Counted from the first letter of the stretch, positions 38,437-47,790 are shown. The stretch: DNA of 64,000 nt from Enhygromyxa salina (GCF_002994635.1 NZ_PVNL01000092.1:1-64000); one strand, 5' to 3'. Notes: generated from the letters alone by a model not told the origin. Translations and numbers: made by a program.

Positions 38437-39756
38437 TCAAGGGAGCTCGCCGTCGAAGATCAACACGGTGGCGTCGGCGAGCAGGACCGCCAGCTCGTCG
38501 TCGCCGTCGCCGTCGTGATCGCCCACGCTCAGCGCGACGGCCGGGCTGCGGCCGGTGTCGAGCTTGGCGTAGCACTGCTCGATGCTCTCGAGCGCGGTGA
38601 GGTGCAGCCATAGACCCGTGCTGGCGATGATCGCGATGTCGTTGACGCCGTCGCCATCGAAGTCGCCGCGGCGCATCAGCGAGACCTCGCCGGCGAATCC
38701 GAACGTGGTGATCGGTGCGTCGGAGACGGACGGATCCCAGGCCTGAAACAGCGCCCAGGGTCCCTCGTGGGAGTCCACGCTGCTGGCGCTCAGCGTCATG
38801 GCGGCGATCGGTGCAACCAGTGCGTGCGGTTGTCGACCGTCGACCGAGCCCGTCCACGAGCTCAGACCGTCGAGGTCGAAGAACTCCAGGGAACGATCTG
38901 TATGGGTCACCGCGAACCCGAGCGGCCCGGCGACCGCCGAGCTGACCTGAGGGCTGTCACTCAAGAGTAACGGCACGACGGCGCCCTCGACCAGAGCGCC
39001 CCCGGCTCCCCACATCAGGACCTCGTCTGGCGGCTGCTCGTCGAAGTCGCCCGCGAGCAGCCCCGCCGCGACTCCGATCGGACTTGGCATCGTGACTGGC
39101 GGCAGCAGGCCGGCGTTGCCGTCGGAGTGATGCAGCGACTGGGTGCCGGCGAAGCTCAACATCACGTCCTCGCCCGGATCCACGTCGAACTGACCGCCAA
39201 CCATGGCGTCAACGCTGTCCGATCCGTCTCCGCGCACGCTGGAGGTCGGCGCGTCCACGCCGTTCTCGAACACGTGCAGCTCGGTCGAGGTCGCGACGAC
39301 CAGCTCATCGACGCCGTCGCCGTCGACGTCGGCGAAGGTCAAGCCCAGCGCCTGCCCGGGGATCGGCAGCGGAGCTGGCAGGGGTAGATCGGTGTTGCAG
39401 GAGCTCGCAACTCCGACGGTGTGGCAAATGTTGAAGGTGCACTGCTCGAGCAGGCCGCACTCGGAGTCGTTGAAGCAGTCATACTCGTACATGTCGTACG
39501 GGCCCCACCCATCCTGGTGGCCTCCGGTGTAGTGGCAAATTTGGTCGATGCACTGGTAGTAGGCCGGGCAGTCGCTGTGGGTGTTGCACTCGGCGTCGGA
39601 GCTCGTGTCTGACGGCGTGTTGGTGGTAACCGTCGCGGCGTCGGCGTTGCCGTCGTTGGCACTGCCGACCCGGCCCCCACAGCCCGCGACAACCAGCGTG
39701 ACGCCAGCGAACAAATTCCAGTGGCGAGGATCGAAGCCAAGCTCGCGCATCGTCAC
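38437..39756 (-). CDS. FG-GAP lipoprotein, tandem copy A
   Basis: The start is GTG 39,756 or ATG 39,750; the latter gives MRELGFDPRHWNLFAGVTLV and lipobox VAGC. The ~437-residue protein has a Thr/Ser/Asp linker, a Cys-rich segment (CNTHSDCPAYYQCIDQIC, CFNDSECGLLEQCTFNIC) and a propeller region with FADVDGDGVDELVVAT, DFDGDGVNDIAIIA and GDHDGDGDDELAVLLADATV. It is paralogous to the next gene upstream over its full length, and the last ~115 bp are almost base-for-base identical. It is predicted to be on the cell surface; no ligand is known. Confidence 0.86.
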   Translation of the reverse strand: MTMRELGFDPRHWNLFAGVTLVVAGCGGRVGSANDGNADAATVTTNTPSDTSSDAECNTHSDCPAYYQCIDQICHYTGGHQDGWGPYDMYEYDCFNDSECGLLEQCTFNICHTVGVASSCNTDLPLPAPLPIPGQALGLTFADVDGDGVDELVVATSTELHVFENGVDAPTSSVRGDGSDSVDAMVGGQFDVDPGEDVMLSFAGTQSLHHSDGNAGLLPPVTMPSPIGVAAGLLAGDFDEQPPDEVLMWGAGGALVEGAVVPLLLSDSPQVSSAVAGPLGFAVTHTDRSLEFFDLDGLSSWTGSVDGRQPHALVAPIAAMTLSASSVDSHEGPWALFQAWDPSVSDAPITTFGFAGEVSLMRRGDFDGDGVNDIAIIASTGLWLHLTALESIEQCYAKLDTGRSPAVALSVGDHDGDGDDELAVLLADATVLIFDGELP

Positions 39757-39797
39757 AGCATGCCACAGGTGACCGCCCGGTTCTGCGGGGCCGTGGC

Positions 39798-41123
39798 CTA
39801 CGGGAGCTCGCCGTCGAAGATCAACACGGTGGCGTCAGCGAGCAGGACCGCCAGCTCGTCGTCGCCGTCGCCGTCGTGATCGCCCACGCTCAGCGCGACG
39901 GCCGGGCTGCGGCCGGTGTCGAGCGTTGCGTAGAGCTCTCCGACGCCCTCGAGCGCGGCGAAGTGCAGCCACAGGCCGTCGTCGGCGATGATGGCGATGT
40001 CGCTGGTGCCGTCGCCATCAAAGTCGCCGCGGCGCATGACCGAGACCTCGCCGGCGAAGCCAAACGCTTGTTCTGGCGCGATCGGACGCATTGGATCCCA
40101 CAGCTGAAACAGCGACCAGGTGCCGTCGTTGGACTCGATGCGGCTGGCGCTGAGCTCGAGCTGCCCGATTGAGGCGAACAGGGCGTGGGGCAGGGCGCCG
40201 GCGACCGAGCCGATCCACCCGCTCGCGCCGAACAGCTCGAAGAACTCGATCGTCCGGTCCGAGTAGGTCACCGTGAAGCCAGACAGCCCGGCGACCGCGG
40301 AGCTGACCTCGGCGCTGTCGGTCAGCGTGAACGCACCGATACCACCCTCGACGCGGGCGCCGCTCGAGCCCCACATCAGGACCTCGTCGGGTGGCTGCTG
40401 GTCGAAGTCACTTGCGAGCATCCCCGCCGCGATCCCGATCTGGCTGGGCGTCACGCTTGGTGCCAGGAAGCTCGAGGTGCCGTCGGAGCTGTGCAACGAC
40501 TGTACGCCCTCGTAGTGGAGCAGCACGTCCTCGCCGACGTTCATGTCGAGCTGTCCGCCGACCATGGCGTCGATGCTGCTCGAGTCCTCGACGCGCGGGC
40601 TCGTCGTTGGCATGTCCACGTCGTTCTCGAACACGTGCAGCTCGGACATGGTTGCGACGACCAGCTCATCGACGCCGTCGCCGTCGACGTCCGCGAAGCT
40701 CAGGCTCAACGCTTGCCCCGGGATCGGCAGCGGGGCCGGCTGCGTTATATTTGTGACGTAGGTGGCAGCGACTTCGGTGGACTGACAATAGTTGAAGTAG
40801 CACAGCTCGAGCTCATCACACTCGGAGTTGTCGAAGCACTCGTACTCGTACAGGTCGAATGATCCGTCGTGGTGCCGGACGTAGTCGCAGACCTGGTCGT
40901 AGCAGTAGTAGCCGGTCGGACAGTCGCTGTCGGTGATGCACTCGGGGTCTTCGCCCGTGTCCGTGATCGTGTCCGTGATCGTGTTCGAGCTGGTCTCGGG
41001 CTGCGTGTTGGTGGTGACCGTGACACCGTCGTCGCCACCCACCACTCGGTCCCCGCACCCGGCCAGCACCAGCGTCGCGCCTGCGAACAAGTTCCACGGT
41101 CGGGGGTCGAATTCGTCACGCAC
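39798..41123 (-). CDS. FG-GAP lipoprotein, tandem copy B
   Basis: This is the paralogue of 38,437-39,756. GTG 41,123 was chosen because it aligns with the start of copy A: RDEFDPRPWNLFAGATLVLA here against RELGFDPRHWNLFAGVTLVV there, with lipobox LAGC. An ATG at 41,159 is possible but would add 12 residues before the signal. The order of linker, Cys-rich module (CITDSDCPTGYYCYDQVC, CFDNSECDELELCYFNYC) and DVDGDGVDELVVAT/DFDGDGTSDIAIIA/DHDGDGDDEL repeats is the same. The 41-bp spacer between copies suggests co-transcription. Confidence 0.86.
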   Translation of the reverse strand: MRDEFDPRPWNLFAGATLVLAGCGDRVVGGDDGVTVTTNTQPETSSNTITDTITDTGEDPECITDSDCPTGYYCYDQVCDYVRHHDGSFDLYEYECFDNSECDELELCYFNYCQSTEVAATYVTNITQPAPLPIPGQALSLSFADVDGDGVDELVVATMSELHVFENDVDMPTTSPRVEDSSSIDAMVGGQLDMNVGEDVLLHYEGVQSLHSSDGTSSFLAPSVTPSQIGIAAGMLASDFDQQPPDEVLMWGSSGARVEGGIGAFTLTDSAEVSSAVAGLSGFTVTYSDRTIEFFELFGASGWIGSVAGALPHALFASIGQLELSASRIESNDGTWSLFQLWDPMRPIAPEQAFGFAGEVSVMRRGDFDGDGTSDIAIIADDGLWLHFAALEGVGELYATLDTGRSPAVALSVGDHDGDGDDELAVLLADATVLIFDGELP

Positions 41124-41164
41124 CTCGCCAGCATGCCACAGGTGGGCGGTGTCTAGCATCGAGG

Positions 41165-42736
41165 TTACTTGGACTTGGACTCGGGCTCCGGCAAGCTCGC
41201 GAGCTCATACCCGAGCGCGTCCGCGAACGCCTGGTGGCCCTTGGGCGTCATGTGGATGTCCCCGTCCAAGAACGCGCCGGGCTCGGCAGCCCGCAGCGCC
41301 CGAGTCACGTCCAGCGCGGGGATCCCCAGCTTGGTCGCGCTCGCCACAGCGTCGTCGAGCAGGACCAGGGTTGGGCTGAGGTCCGGCCCGTCGTCGACCC
41401 CATACTTGGCCCACTCCGCCGACGAGACCTGCACGTCGAACGGCAGCATCACGATCAGCAGCTCGGCGCCGTGCAGCTCACACAGGTCGCGCAGCTCGAC
41501 GAAGTGGTCCTCGAACACGGACCGCGGCAGCTCGGGTGGCTCGGGCAGCTCGACCTTCGCGGCCTGGCCCAGCTCCTCGCGCAGCACCGCGGCCCGGGCT
41601 TGCAGCTCCTGTCGCTCGGTCGCCGCCTGCTCGCGCTCGCGCTTGCGGGCGAGCGCGGCCCGGTAGGCCTCGGCGGTGACCGTGATGTTGCGGGCCGCCT
41701 CGCTGTAGCGCGACCGCACGATCCCGCCCGGGCGGGCGCGGAGGATGTCCTCATCCGCGTCGATCTGGCGCTCGTCCTGACGCCGCTGCTGCCGTTCTTG
41801 GTTGAGGGGGCTCGAGCGCTCGAGCCGGGCCTCGATCGCCGCGAGCTCCTCGGTCAGCCGTTGCTCGTGGGTCAGCGACTCGTTGCGCAGCTGCAGGGCG
41901 GTGGCCGTGGCCGCGGCGAGCTCGGCGTGGGTGCGCTCGCTCTCGACCAGCAGGTCGCTCCAGTCGCCCTCGGACGGGAGCCCGCGATCGACCCGGGCAA
42001 ACCACGCTTCGTCGTGCGAGTGCCACCAGCGGCGCGCCGCGTAGACCGTGTGGGACCGCGACATCAGCCAGTGGCGGCCCGGGAACTGGGTGATCTCATC
42101 GGGCGCTGGCGCGGTCTCGATCTGGACCGCCCAGCCGTCCCAGATCGCGTGCCGCTCGCGGTTGGGCCGATCGAGCTCGAACGGATCATTGAGGAAATTG
42201 AGCACGTACACGACGCGGGGACCCTCGGCGTCGCGCTGCTCGAGCAGCTCGCGGGTCAGCGCCAGGTACTCGCGCGGTCCGTAGGTCGGGACCCCGGCGT
42301 TGAGCACCGTGAGGTCCCGCTTCGCCGCCAGCACGGCCGAGAAGGTCTGGGCGTCGTTGACCCCCAGCCCAAACACCTGCGAGTCGCCGATCACCAGCAC
42401 CTCGCCCGGGCTCGGGGCCGGCCACTCCGGCCCGCGGTAGCCCTGCGAGTTGACTGTGATCTCGGTCAGGGGGTTGTCGCCCAGCTTGAAGTTCATCGAC
42501 GCGCCGGGCTCGAGGCGGACGCCGAGCTCGGGGTCCGCCACGTAAAAATTGACGTGGGGGAACGCGTGGTGATCGCGGAGCGAGAACCCGAGCTCGGTCA
42601 GCGCGAGACCGATGCTCAGCCCCAGCGCCAGCTGCCCGGCGATCATCAGCCGCCGTCGCCACGTGGGACCTCGCGGCGCGGAGGGCTTGGGGTCGGGGGT
42701 GTCCGTGTCTGGTTGCGACCGAGGTGTGAACGGCAT
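41165..42736 (-). CDS. Membrane-anchored SGNH/GDSL-type hydrolase with coiled-coil insert
   Basis: ATG 42,736 gives 523 residues: a Pro-rich cytoplasmic start, one transmembrane helix (31-50), then an SGNH fold with block I VLVIGDSQVFGLGV (Ser at 119), block III-like VVYVLNFLNDPFEL, and block V DIHMTPKGHQ (Asp493/His495). Between the catalytic blocks lies a ~120-residue charged coiled coil (about 270-390). SGNH proteins of this layout (AlgX/DltD-like) add or remove acyl groups on extracytoplasmic glycans. No MBOAT acyltransferase partner is next to it; the neighbour upstream is a fatty-acid hydroxylase-type protein. The substrate is unknown. Confidence 0.82.
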   Translation of the reverse strand: MPFTPRSQPDTDTPDPKPSAPRGPTWRRRLMIAGQLALGLSIGLALTELGFSLRDHHAFPHVNFYVADPELGVRLEPGASMNFKLGDNPLTEITVNSQGYRGPEWPAPSPGEVLVIGDSQVFGLGVNDAQTFSAVLAAKRDLTVLNAGVPTYGPREYLALTRELLEQRDAEGPRVVYVLNFLNDPFELDRPNRERHAIWDGWAVQIETAPAPDEITQFPGRHWLMSRSHTVYAARRWWHSHDEAWFARVDRGLPSEGDWSDLLVESERTHAELAAATATALQLRNESLTHEQRLTEELAAIEARLERSSPLNQERQQRRQDERQIDADEDILRARPGGIVRSRYSEAARNITVTAEAYRAALARKREREQAATERQELQARAAVLREELGQAAKVELPEPPELPRSVFEDHFVELRDLCELHGAELLIVMLPFDVQVSSAEWAKYGVDDGPDLSPTLVLLDDAVASATKLGIPALDVTRALRAAEPGAFLDGDIHMTPKGHQAFADALGYELASLPEPESKSK

Positions 42737-42884
42737 GGTTGGTCGATGATCCCGGCAGGCGGCGTGGCGGGTCGCGGCTGCGCGCGAGCGAGCGGGCCAA
42801 TAGACGCTCGCTCGCTCGATCAGGTCTGGCGCCAACCACGATACGCACGATCGGGCCTGCTGTGGGTCCGCCCGGCGTCGGAGC

Positions 42885-43727
42885 TCACGGGCGGCCGCCC
42901 TCGTCCGCGGGGCTGGGCAGCGCGCCGGGCCTGGCCCGGCGGCGAAACGGCCACACCAGCTCTTGCACCCAGGTCGCGGGCTCGACCTGCTCGAGCCCAA
43001 ACGCGCGCGGGCGCTCGGTGCTGATCTTCGCGGTCCCGAACAGGACATCCCACACCAGCAAGAAATTGCCGTAGTTGCCGTGATAGTGGGTGACGCCGTC
43101 GGCCGCGTGCTTGCCATGGTGCGCGGCGTGGGTGCAGGGCGTGGAGATGGTCCGCGCGACCACCCACATCAGCGGCGCGAGCCAGCGGATCTTCAGGAGC
43201 TTGGTGTCCCAGCCAACGCTCGAGTGCGCGCTGATGATCACGGCCATCTTCGCGACGTAATACACGTAGTAGACCGGCGCGAACCCGAGGTACAAAAGCG
43301 CGCCCGACAGCCACAGGCCCGGCATCATCGCGTAGTAGAGCAGGTTGTTGCGGTACACGACCCGGATCGACAGGTACGCGGCCGAGTGGTGGGCGCGGTG
43401 CAGCAAGTTGAGCGTGGGCCAGGTGTGCGAGGCCCGATGCCACCAGTACTGGGTGAGGTCATCGGCGATCAGCAAGGTCGCGAACATGGCCCACGCCGGC
43501 CAGCCGGCCAGCGCGTTGGCGCTGCCCGGCGCGACCGCTTCGGTCGCCGCCGCCGAAGCCGTCATGATCAGCGGCAGGACCAGGACCGGCAGGCCCAGGC
43601 CCGCGCCCAGGTCGAGCACCAGGTCCTTGGCCGTCGTCTGCTCGCGGAACAAGAATCGCCCGGCCGCGAGCTCGACCAGCGCACCGCCGACGAACATCGC
43701 CGTGATCACCACGCGGTAGTCGATCAT
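42885..43727 (-). CDS. Fatty-acid hydroxylase / sterol desaturase superfamily protein
   Basis: ATG 43,727 gives 280 residues with four or so membrane helices (VVITAMFVGGALVELAAGRF, LGLPVLVLPLIMTASAAATE, AMFATLLIADDLTQYWWHRA) and the di-iron histidine clusters HRASH, HRAHH and HAAHHGKH plus HYHGNYG. These enzymes hydroxylate or desaturate fatty acids, sterols or carotenoids with O2. Myxobacteria make sterols and 2-/3-hydroxy fatty acids, so either is possible. It is divergent from an acyl-CoA synthetase 79 bp away, which would fit a lipid-modifying pair (inference). Confidence 0.88.
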   Translation of the reverse strand: MIDYRVVITAMFVGGALVELAAGRFLFREQTTAKDLVLDLGAGLGLPVLVLPLIMTASAAATEAVAPGSANALAGWPAWAMFATLLIADDLTQYWWHRASHTWPTLNLLHRAHHSAAYLSIRVVYRNNLLYYAMMPGLWLSGALLYLGFAPVYYVYYVAKMAVIISAHSSVGWDTKLLKIRWLAPLMWVVARTISTPCTHAAHHGKHAADGVTHYHGNYGNFLLVWDVLFGTAKISTERPRAFGLEQVEPATWVQELVWPFRRRARPGALPSPADEGGRP

Positions 43728-43806
43728 GAAGGCAGGGGGCCGGGTCCCATGAACGTTTTTAGCCGATCGACGGGGAGCTGTCAGATGTGCTTGGATAGCG
43801 CCCACC

Positions 43807-45483
43807 GTGAGCCCGCTCAGCATCTACGATCGTGATCTCGACAAGACCGACGCGAACCACCAGCCGCTGACGCCGCTCAATTTTCTGGCGCGCTCGGCCG
43901 CGGCGTTCCCCGAGCACCCGGCGATCATTCACCAGGGTCCGCGCGCCGACCAGGACTGGAGCTACGCCGAATTCTACACAGACGCGCGCCGGCTCGGCTC
44001 GGCGCTGGCCAGGCGTGGGATCGGCCGCGGGCACACCGTCGCGGCGATGCTGCTCAACACGCCGCCGATGCTGATCGCTCACTTTGGGGTTCCGATGGCT
44101 GGCGCGGTGATCAACTGTCTCAATGTCCGCCTCGACGCGCGGATCATCGCGTTCTCGCTCGACCACGGCGAGGCCAGGGCGATCATCGTCGAGCGTGAGC
44201 TCGCGGGCGTGCTCCGCGAGGCGCTGGAATTGATGCAAGGTCCACGACCGCTGATCATCGATTACGTCGATCCCACCGTCGACTACGAAGCCGAAGAGGC
44301 AGGCTTTGGCGAGCTGGACTTCGACGCGCTGCTGGCCGAGGGCGACCCCGAGTTCGAGTGGCTGCGACCCGACGACGAGTGGGACGCGATCTCGCTCAAC
44401 TACACCTCGGGCACGACCGGCGATCCCAAGGGCGTCGTGTTTCACCACCGTGGCGCGTACCTGCTGGCGACCGGCAACGTGGTCACGACCGGCATGACCA
44501 AGCACCCGGTGTATCTGTGGACGCTGCCCATGTTCCACTGCAACGGTTGGTGTTTTCCCTGGTCGCTGGCGATCGTGGCGGGCACCCACGTGTGCCTGCG
44601 CCAGGTTCGTGATCACGCGATCTGGGACGCGGTCGCGGCCCACGGGGTCACCCACATGTGCGGCGCGCCGATCGTGATGTCCGTGATCATCGGCGCCGCC
44701 GAGCAGACCAAGCGACCGCTCGAGCGCGTGGTCGAGTTCTTCACCGCCGGGGCACCACCGCCCGAGGCCGTGCTCGCGAGCATGGCCGCGGGCGGCTTCA
44801 ACGTGACCCACCTCTACGGTCTCACCGAGAGCTACGGGCCGGCGGTCGTCAACGACTGGCGGGCGGAGTGGGACGCGCTCGAGCCGGGGCTGCAAGCGGC
44901 GATGAAGGCCCGCCAGGGGGTCCGGTATCAGGCGCTCGAGCAGATGACCGTCATGGATCCCGAGACCATGCGCGAGCTCCCAGCCGACGGGACGTCGATG
45001 GGCGAGGTCATGATGCGCGGCAACGTGATCATGAAGGGCTACCTCAAGAACCCGGCGGCGACCCAGCGGGCGTTCGCGGGCGGGTGGTTTCACACGGGCG
45101 ATCTCGGGGTCATGCACCCCAACGGGTATCTGCAGCTCAAGGATCGCTCGAAAGACATCATCATCTCGGGCGGAGAGAACATCTCCTCGATCGAGGTCGA
45201 GGACGCGCTGTACAAGCATCCGGCGGTCGCGGCCGCGGCGGTGGTCGCGATGCCCCACGCCAAGTGGGGCGAGACCCCGTGTGCGTTCGTGGAATTGCGG
45301 CCCGGGCAGGACGTGAGCGCGGCGCAGATCCTGACCTGGTGTCGGGCCGAGCTGGCTCACTACAAGTGTCCGCGCCGGGTCGAGTTTGGTGAGCTGCCCA
45401 AGACCTCGACCGGGAAGATCCAGAAGTACCTGCTGCGGGCGCGCGCCCGCGGGTTTTCTAGCGAAGTCGAGGACAGCTGCTGA
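43807..45483 (+). CDS. Acyl-CoA synthetase (AMP-forming), medium/long-chain type
   Basis: The GTG 43,807 start gives 558 residues. Adenylation motifs: YTSGTTGDPKGVVFHHRG (P-loop), HLYGLTESYGP (A5-like), GWFHTGDLGVMHPNGYLQLK, DRSKDIIISGGENISSIEVE, and the C-terminal catalytic Lys in PKTSTGKIQKYLLR. It activates a carboxylic acid to an acyl-CoA via acyl-AMP. The sequence resembles AlkK/FadD-like enzymes acting on medium to long chains. A second, separate family member is encoded at 51,687-53,315. Confidence 0.93.
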   Translation: MSPLSIYDRDLDKTDANHQPLTPLNFLARSAAAFPEHPAIIHQGPRADQDWSYAEFYTDARRLGSALARRGIGRGHTVAAMLLNTPPMLIAHFGVPMAGAVINCLNVRLDARIIAFSLDHGEARAIIVERELAGVLREALELMQGPRPLIIDYVDPTVDYEAEEAGFGELDFDALLAEGDPEFEWLRPDDEWDAISLNYTSGTTGDPKGVVFHHRGAYLLATGNVVTTGMTKHPVYLWTLPMFHCNGWCFPWSLAIVAGTHVCLRQVRDHAIWDAVAAHGVTHMCGAPIVMSVIIGAAEQTKRPLERVVEFFTAGAPPPEAVLASMAAGGFNVTHLYGLTESYGPAVVNDWRAEWDALEPGLQAAMKARQGVRYQALEQMTVMDPETMRELPADGTSMGEVMMRGNVIMKGYLKNPAATQRAFAGGWFHTGDLGVMHPNGYLQLKDRSKDIIISGGENISSIEVEDALYKHPAVAAAAVVAMPHAKWGETPCAFVELRPGQDVSAAQILTWCRAELAHYKCPRRVEFGELPKTSTGKIQKYLLRARARGFSSEVEDSC

Positions 45484-45507
45484 TATGATCGGGCATGGCT
45501 GGTGGAT

Positions 45508-45587
45508 CTATTTTCAGCGCGGGCCAGGCTCCTCGCCCGCTCGCAGGCGCCGTTCGTAACCAGGTTCACCTTGGGCAGCGATCGGAT
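45508..45587. repeat. Palindromic interspersed repeat element, partial copy
   Basis: About 76 bp starting TTTTCAGCGCGGGCCAGGCT match the reverse complement of the right arm and centre of the element at 27,840-27,956, ending with a shared GGGCAGCGATC. The second inverted arm is not present here. The copy ends just upstream of GTG 45,594 of the ferritin-like lipoprotein gene, forming its leader. Confidence 0.7.
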
Positions 45588-45593
45588 CACGGC

Positions 45594-46922
45594 GTGTTGC
45601 TCTCACAGATCTTCGCCGTGCTCGGGGTCGCGTCGGTGACGACCGGCTCGCTCGGGTGCGCGAGCCGGAGCGTGGGGGAAGGGGACACTTTGAGTGACGC
45701 GGATGGCTCGAGCTCCGAGAGTGGGCCCAGCACCAGCGAGAGCGAGTCGAGCGGCGACGCCTCAAACACCAGCGACGACGGGAGCAAGTGGGACATCGCC
45801 CCGTTCCCCGATGATCCCGATGGCCGGGTGATCGACTGCGACCCACCGCTGACGCTGATCAGTGATCCAAAATTTGTCCAGCCGCCCGAGTGCATGGTCG
45901 AGTTCCAGCAGAGCGCATCCATTTGCTTCTACCCGCCGGACGGCACCTCCTGCGAGACCCACCCCTACGACAATGATTGCCTGCTCGACGCCTACGGCTG
46001 CGGGTTCATCGACGTCGGTAACGAGGTCGTGTGTGGGCCGTTCACGCTCGATGATGGCGCGTGTTGCTACGTCGTCGTGGGGGACTGCGCGGTCGGGCGG
46101 CCGTTCATGGTCGATGGCGTGGCCAGGCTCGCGGCGGTCGAGCGTGGGCGTGGATGGGCCCTGGCAGCGCAGCGGATCCCGAGCCTGATCCCGAGCCTGA
46201 CCCCGAGCCTGATCTCGAGCCTGATCTCGAGCATGGTAGGTCTGGACGCCGCCGACCGGGCCGCGCTCGCGCAGCTGTGGTCGCGCGCCGGTCAGGCCGA
46301 GCACGCGTCGGTCGCCTCGTTTGCTCGCTTCTCACTGCAGCTCGCCGCGCTCGGGGCCCCGGCGCGGCTGCTCGCGGCCAGCGGTCAGGCGGCGAGCGAC
46401 GAGCTGCGCCATGCGTTGATCTGCTTCGAGCTGGCCAGCGCCTACGCGGGCGCAGCTCTCCAGCCAGGCGCGCTCGACGTGCGCGCGAGCCTGCCCGCGC
46501 TCGATCCAGTGGCGATCGCGGTGAGCGTCGCCAGCGAGGGCTGCGTGGCCGAGACGGTGTCTGCGGCGCTGCTGACCCACGCGCGGGATCGCTGCCAGGT
46601 CCCGGCCGTGCGCGAGCAACTCACGCGGATGATCGCCGAGGAGCGCCGCCATGTGGTCCTGGCCTGGGAGGCGCTGGCGTGGATGCTCGATCGCGGCGAC
46701 GCGCGCATGCGGGCGGCCGTCGCCAACGTCTTCGCCCGGCCCGAGCGACACGTCGGGATCGGAGCGACCAGCTCGCTGCCGCATGATCCGTCGAGGGTCG
46801 CGGCGCATGGCTACCTCGCGGCCAACGAGCGCCGCGAGCTTGCGAGCGCGGCGCTGACCGAGCTGGTCCGACCCTGCGCCGCCGTGCTGTGCTCGAGCCC
46901 CGCGGGTCTCAGCGCTGCCTGA
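45594..46922 (+). CDS. Lipoprotein with Cys-rich N-terminal and ferritin-like C-terminal domain
   Basis: The start GTG 45,594 was preferred over ATG 45,495 because the latter would translate the interspersed repeat; it yields VLLSQIFAVLGVASVTTGSL then lipobox Cys22. A Ser/Glu/Asp linker, a Cys-rich domain (about 80-175) and a low-complexity insert (195-214) precede a ~190-residue four-helix domain with AEHASVASFARFSLQL, ASDELRHALICFELAS, CVAETVSAALL and IAEERRHVVLAWEALAW. The spaced Glu and ExxH residues are the di-iron ligand pattern of ferritin-like proteins. The family occurs in many myxobacterial envelope proteins; the reaction is unknown. Its 3' end overlaps the convergent HEAT gene by 14 bp. 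Confidence 0.82.
   Translation: MLLSQIFAVLGVASVTTGSLGCASRSVGEGDTLSDADGSSSESGPSTSESESSGDASNTSDDGSKWDIAPFPDDPDGRVIDCDPPLTLISDPKFVQPPECMVEFQQSASICFYPPDGTSCETHPYDNDCLLDAYGCGFIDVGNEVVCGPFTLDDGACCYVVVGDCAVGRPFMVDGVARLAAVERGRGWALAAQRIPSLIPSLTPSLISSLISSMVGLDAADRAALAQLWSRAGQAEHASVASFARFSLQLAALGAPARLLAASGQAASDELRHALICFELASAYAGAALQPGALDVRASLPALDPVAIAVSVASEGCVAETVSAALLTHARDRCQVPAVREQLTRMIAEERRHVVLAWEALAWMLDRGDARMRAAVANVFARPERHVGIGATSSLPHDPSRVAAHGYLAANERRELASAALTELVRPCAAVLCSSPAGLSAA
46176..46235 (+). repeat. In-frame 12-bp tandem repeat, five units
   Basis: Five consecutive units of ATCCCGAGCCTG (variants ACCCCGAGCCTG, ATCTCGAGCCTG, ATCTCGAGCATG) encode an (I/T)(P/S)SL/M pattern repeated five times in the ferritin-like lipoprotein, between its Cys-rich and helical domains. 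Being a multiple of three, copy-number change would alter linker length without a frameshift. Confidence 0.85.
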
Positions 46923-47763
46923 TCGTGGTCGCCAGCCGCTTGACCCGCTGATCGCTGTCTTCGGCGAGGGTCGCGAGCGGGGCCAGGGAGCCGGCGAACC
47001 CAGGATCGATCCGATCGATCGCGCGGAGCGCCTGCAGCCTGACCTCGGGGTTCGCGTTGGCCAGCAGATCGACGAGCTCGTGCTTGGCCGCGTCGACCCG
47101 CAGCACCCCGAGCGTGCGCGCCGTGTCAGCGCAGACCTTGGTGTCTCGATCTTGCAGCAGCGCGACGAGGCTGTCGGCGAGCTGGGCACCATCTTTGCGA
47201 TCCGCGAGGGTGCGGGCTGCCGCGGCGCGGACCGCTGGCTCGGCGTCGTGGAGCGCGGCCTCGAGCCCGAGGTGGGCGTCGGCGGACGGCGCCTGGCGGC
47301 CGAGCGTGCCGACCAACATCTCGCGGACGCGGGCGTCGGACTCGGTGGTGAGCAGCTCCGAGACCGGGGCGGCGTACTGGCCCCGGGTGCGGCCGATCGC
47401 CTCGGCGAGGGCAGCCCGAACCTCGGGGGCGTCGTCGCCACTGCGCAGCCGCTCGATCAGGATCGGCGCGGCCTCGGGTGTGTTGATGACCGGATCGGTG
47501 ATCCGCAGCCAGCCGGCCCGGGTTTTTTGTGGCTGCAACGCCATGATCTGGTCGTGCAGTGAGCCCTGGCCCGAGGCGCTCGCCGGGTTGGCGGGCGAGC
47601 CGACGGCGTCGTCGGCGGGCAGCGGGACGGGATCGATCGACGACGCGCGAGGCTCGACGGAGTCCGGCTCACCGCCGGGGTCGCAGGCCGTCAGCGCGGT
47701 CACCGACGCGAGGCCGCAGATGGCCACGAGGACAAGATTGAACGTGAGAGCGTGCTTCGACAT
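46909..47763 (-). CDS. HEAT-repeat lipoprotein
   Basis: The 284-residue protein starts MSKHALTFNLVLVAICGLAS with lipobox LTAC (Cys27) and a Pro/Ser linker. From about residue 95 it consists of HEAT/PBS-lyase-type helical repeats (EVRAALAEAIGRTRG, ARVREMLVGTLGRQ, AVRAAAARTLADRKD, KVCADTARTLGVLR, EVRLQALRAIDRID). HEAT solenoids are protein-binding scaffolds. It lies 27 bp downstream of the arginine-deiminase gene on the same strand and is probably its operon partner, tethered to the same membrane face. Confidence 0.87.
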   Translation of the reverse strand: MSKHALTFNLVLVAICGLASVTALTACDPGGEPDSVEPRASSIDPVPLPADDAVGSPANPASASGQGSLHDQIMALQPQKTRAGWLRITDPVINTPEAAPILIERLRSGDDAPEVRAALAEAIGRTRGQYAAPVSELLTTESDARVREMLVGTLGRQAPSADAHLGLEAALHDAEPAVRAAAARTLADRKDGAQLADSLVALLQDRDTKVCADTARTLGVLRVDAAKHELVDLLANANPEVRLQALRAIDRIDPGFAGSLAPLATLAEDSDQRVKRLATTIRQR

Positions 47764-47790
47764 GTGCTTGATCTCTTTGGGTAGTCGTGA

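Noticed and set aside
41234..43024. 596-codon plus-strand frame opposite the SGNH hydrolase
   Set aside because: No start context or domain; the minus strand carries GDS and DxxH catalytic blocks in the right order.
43759..45360. 533-codon minus-strand frame opposite the acyl-CoA synthetase
   Set aside because: Antisense shadow; the plus strand has the complete AMP-binding enzyme.
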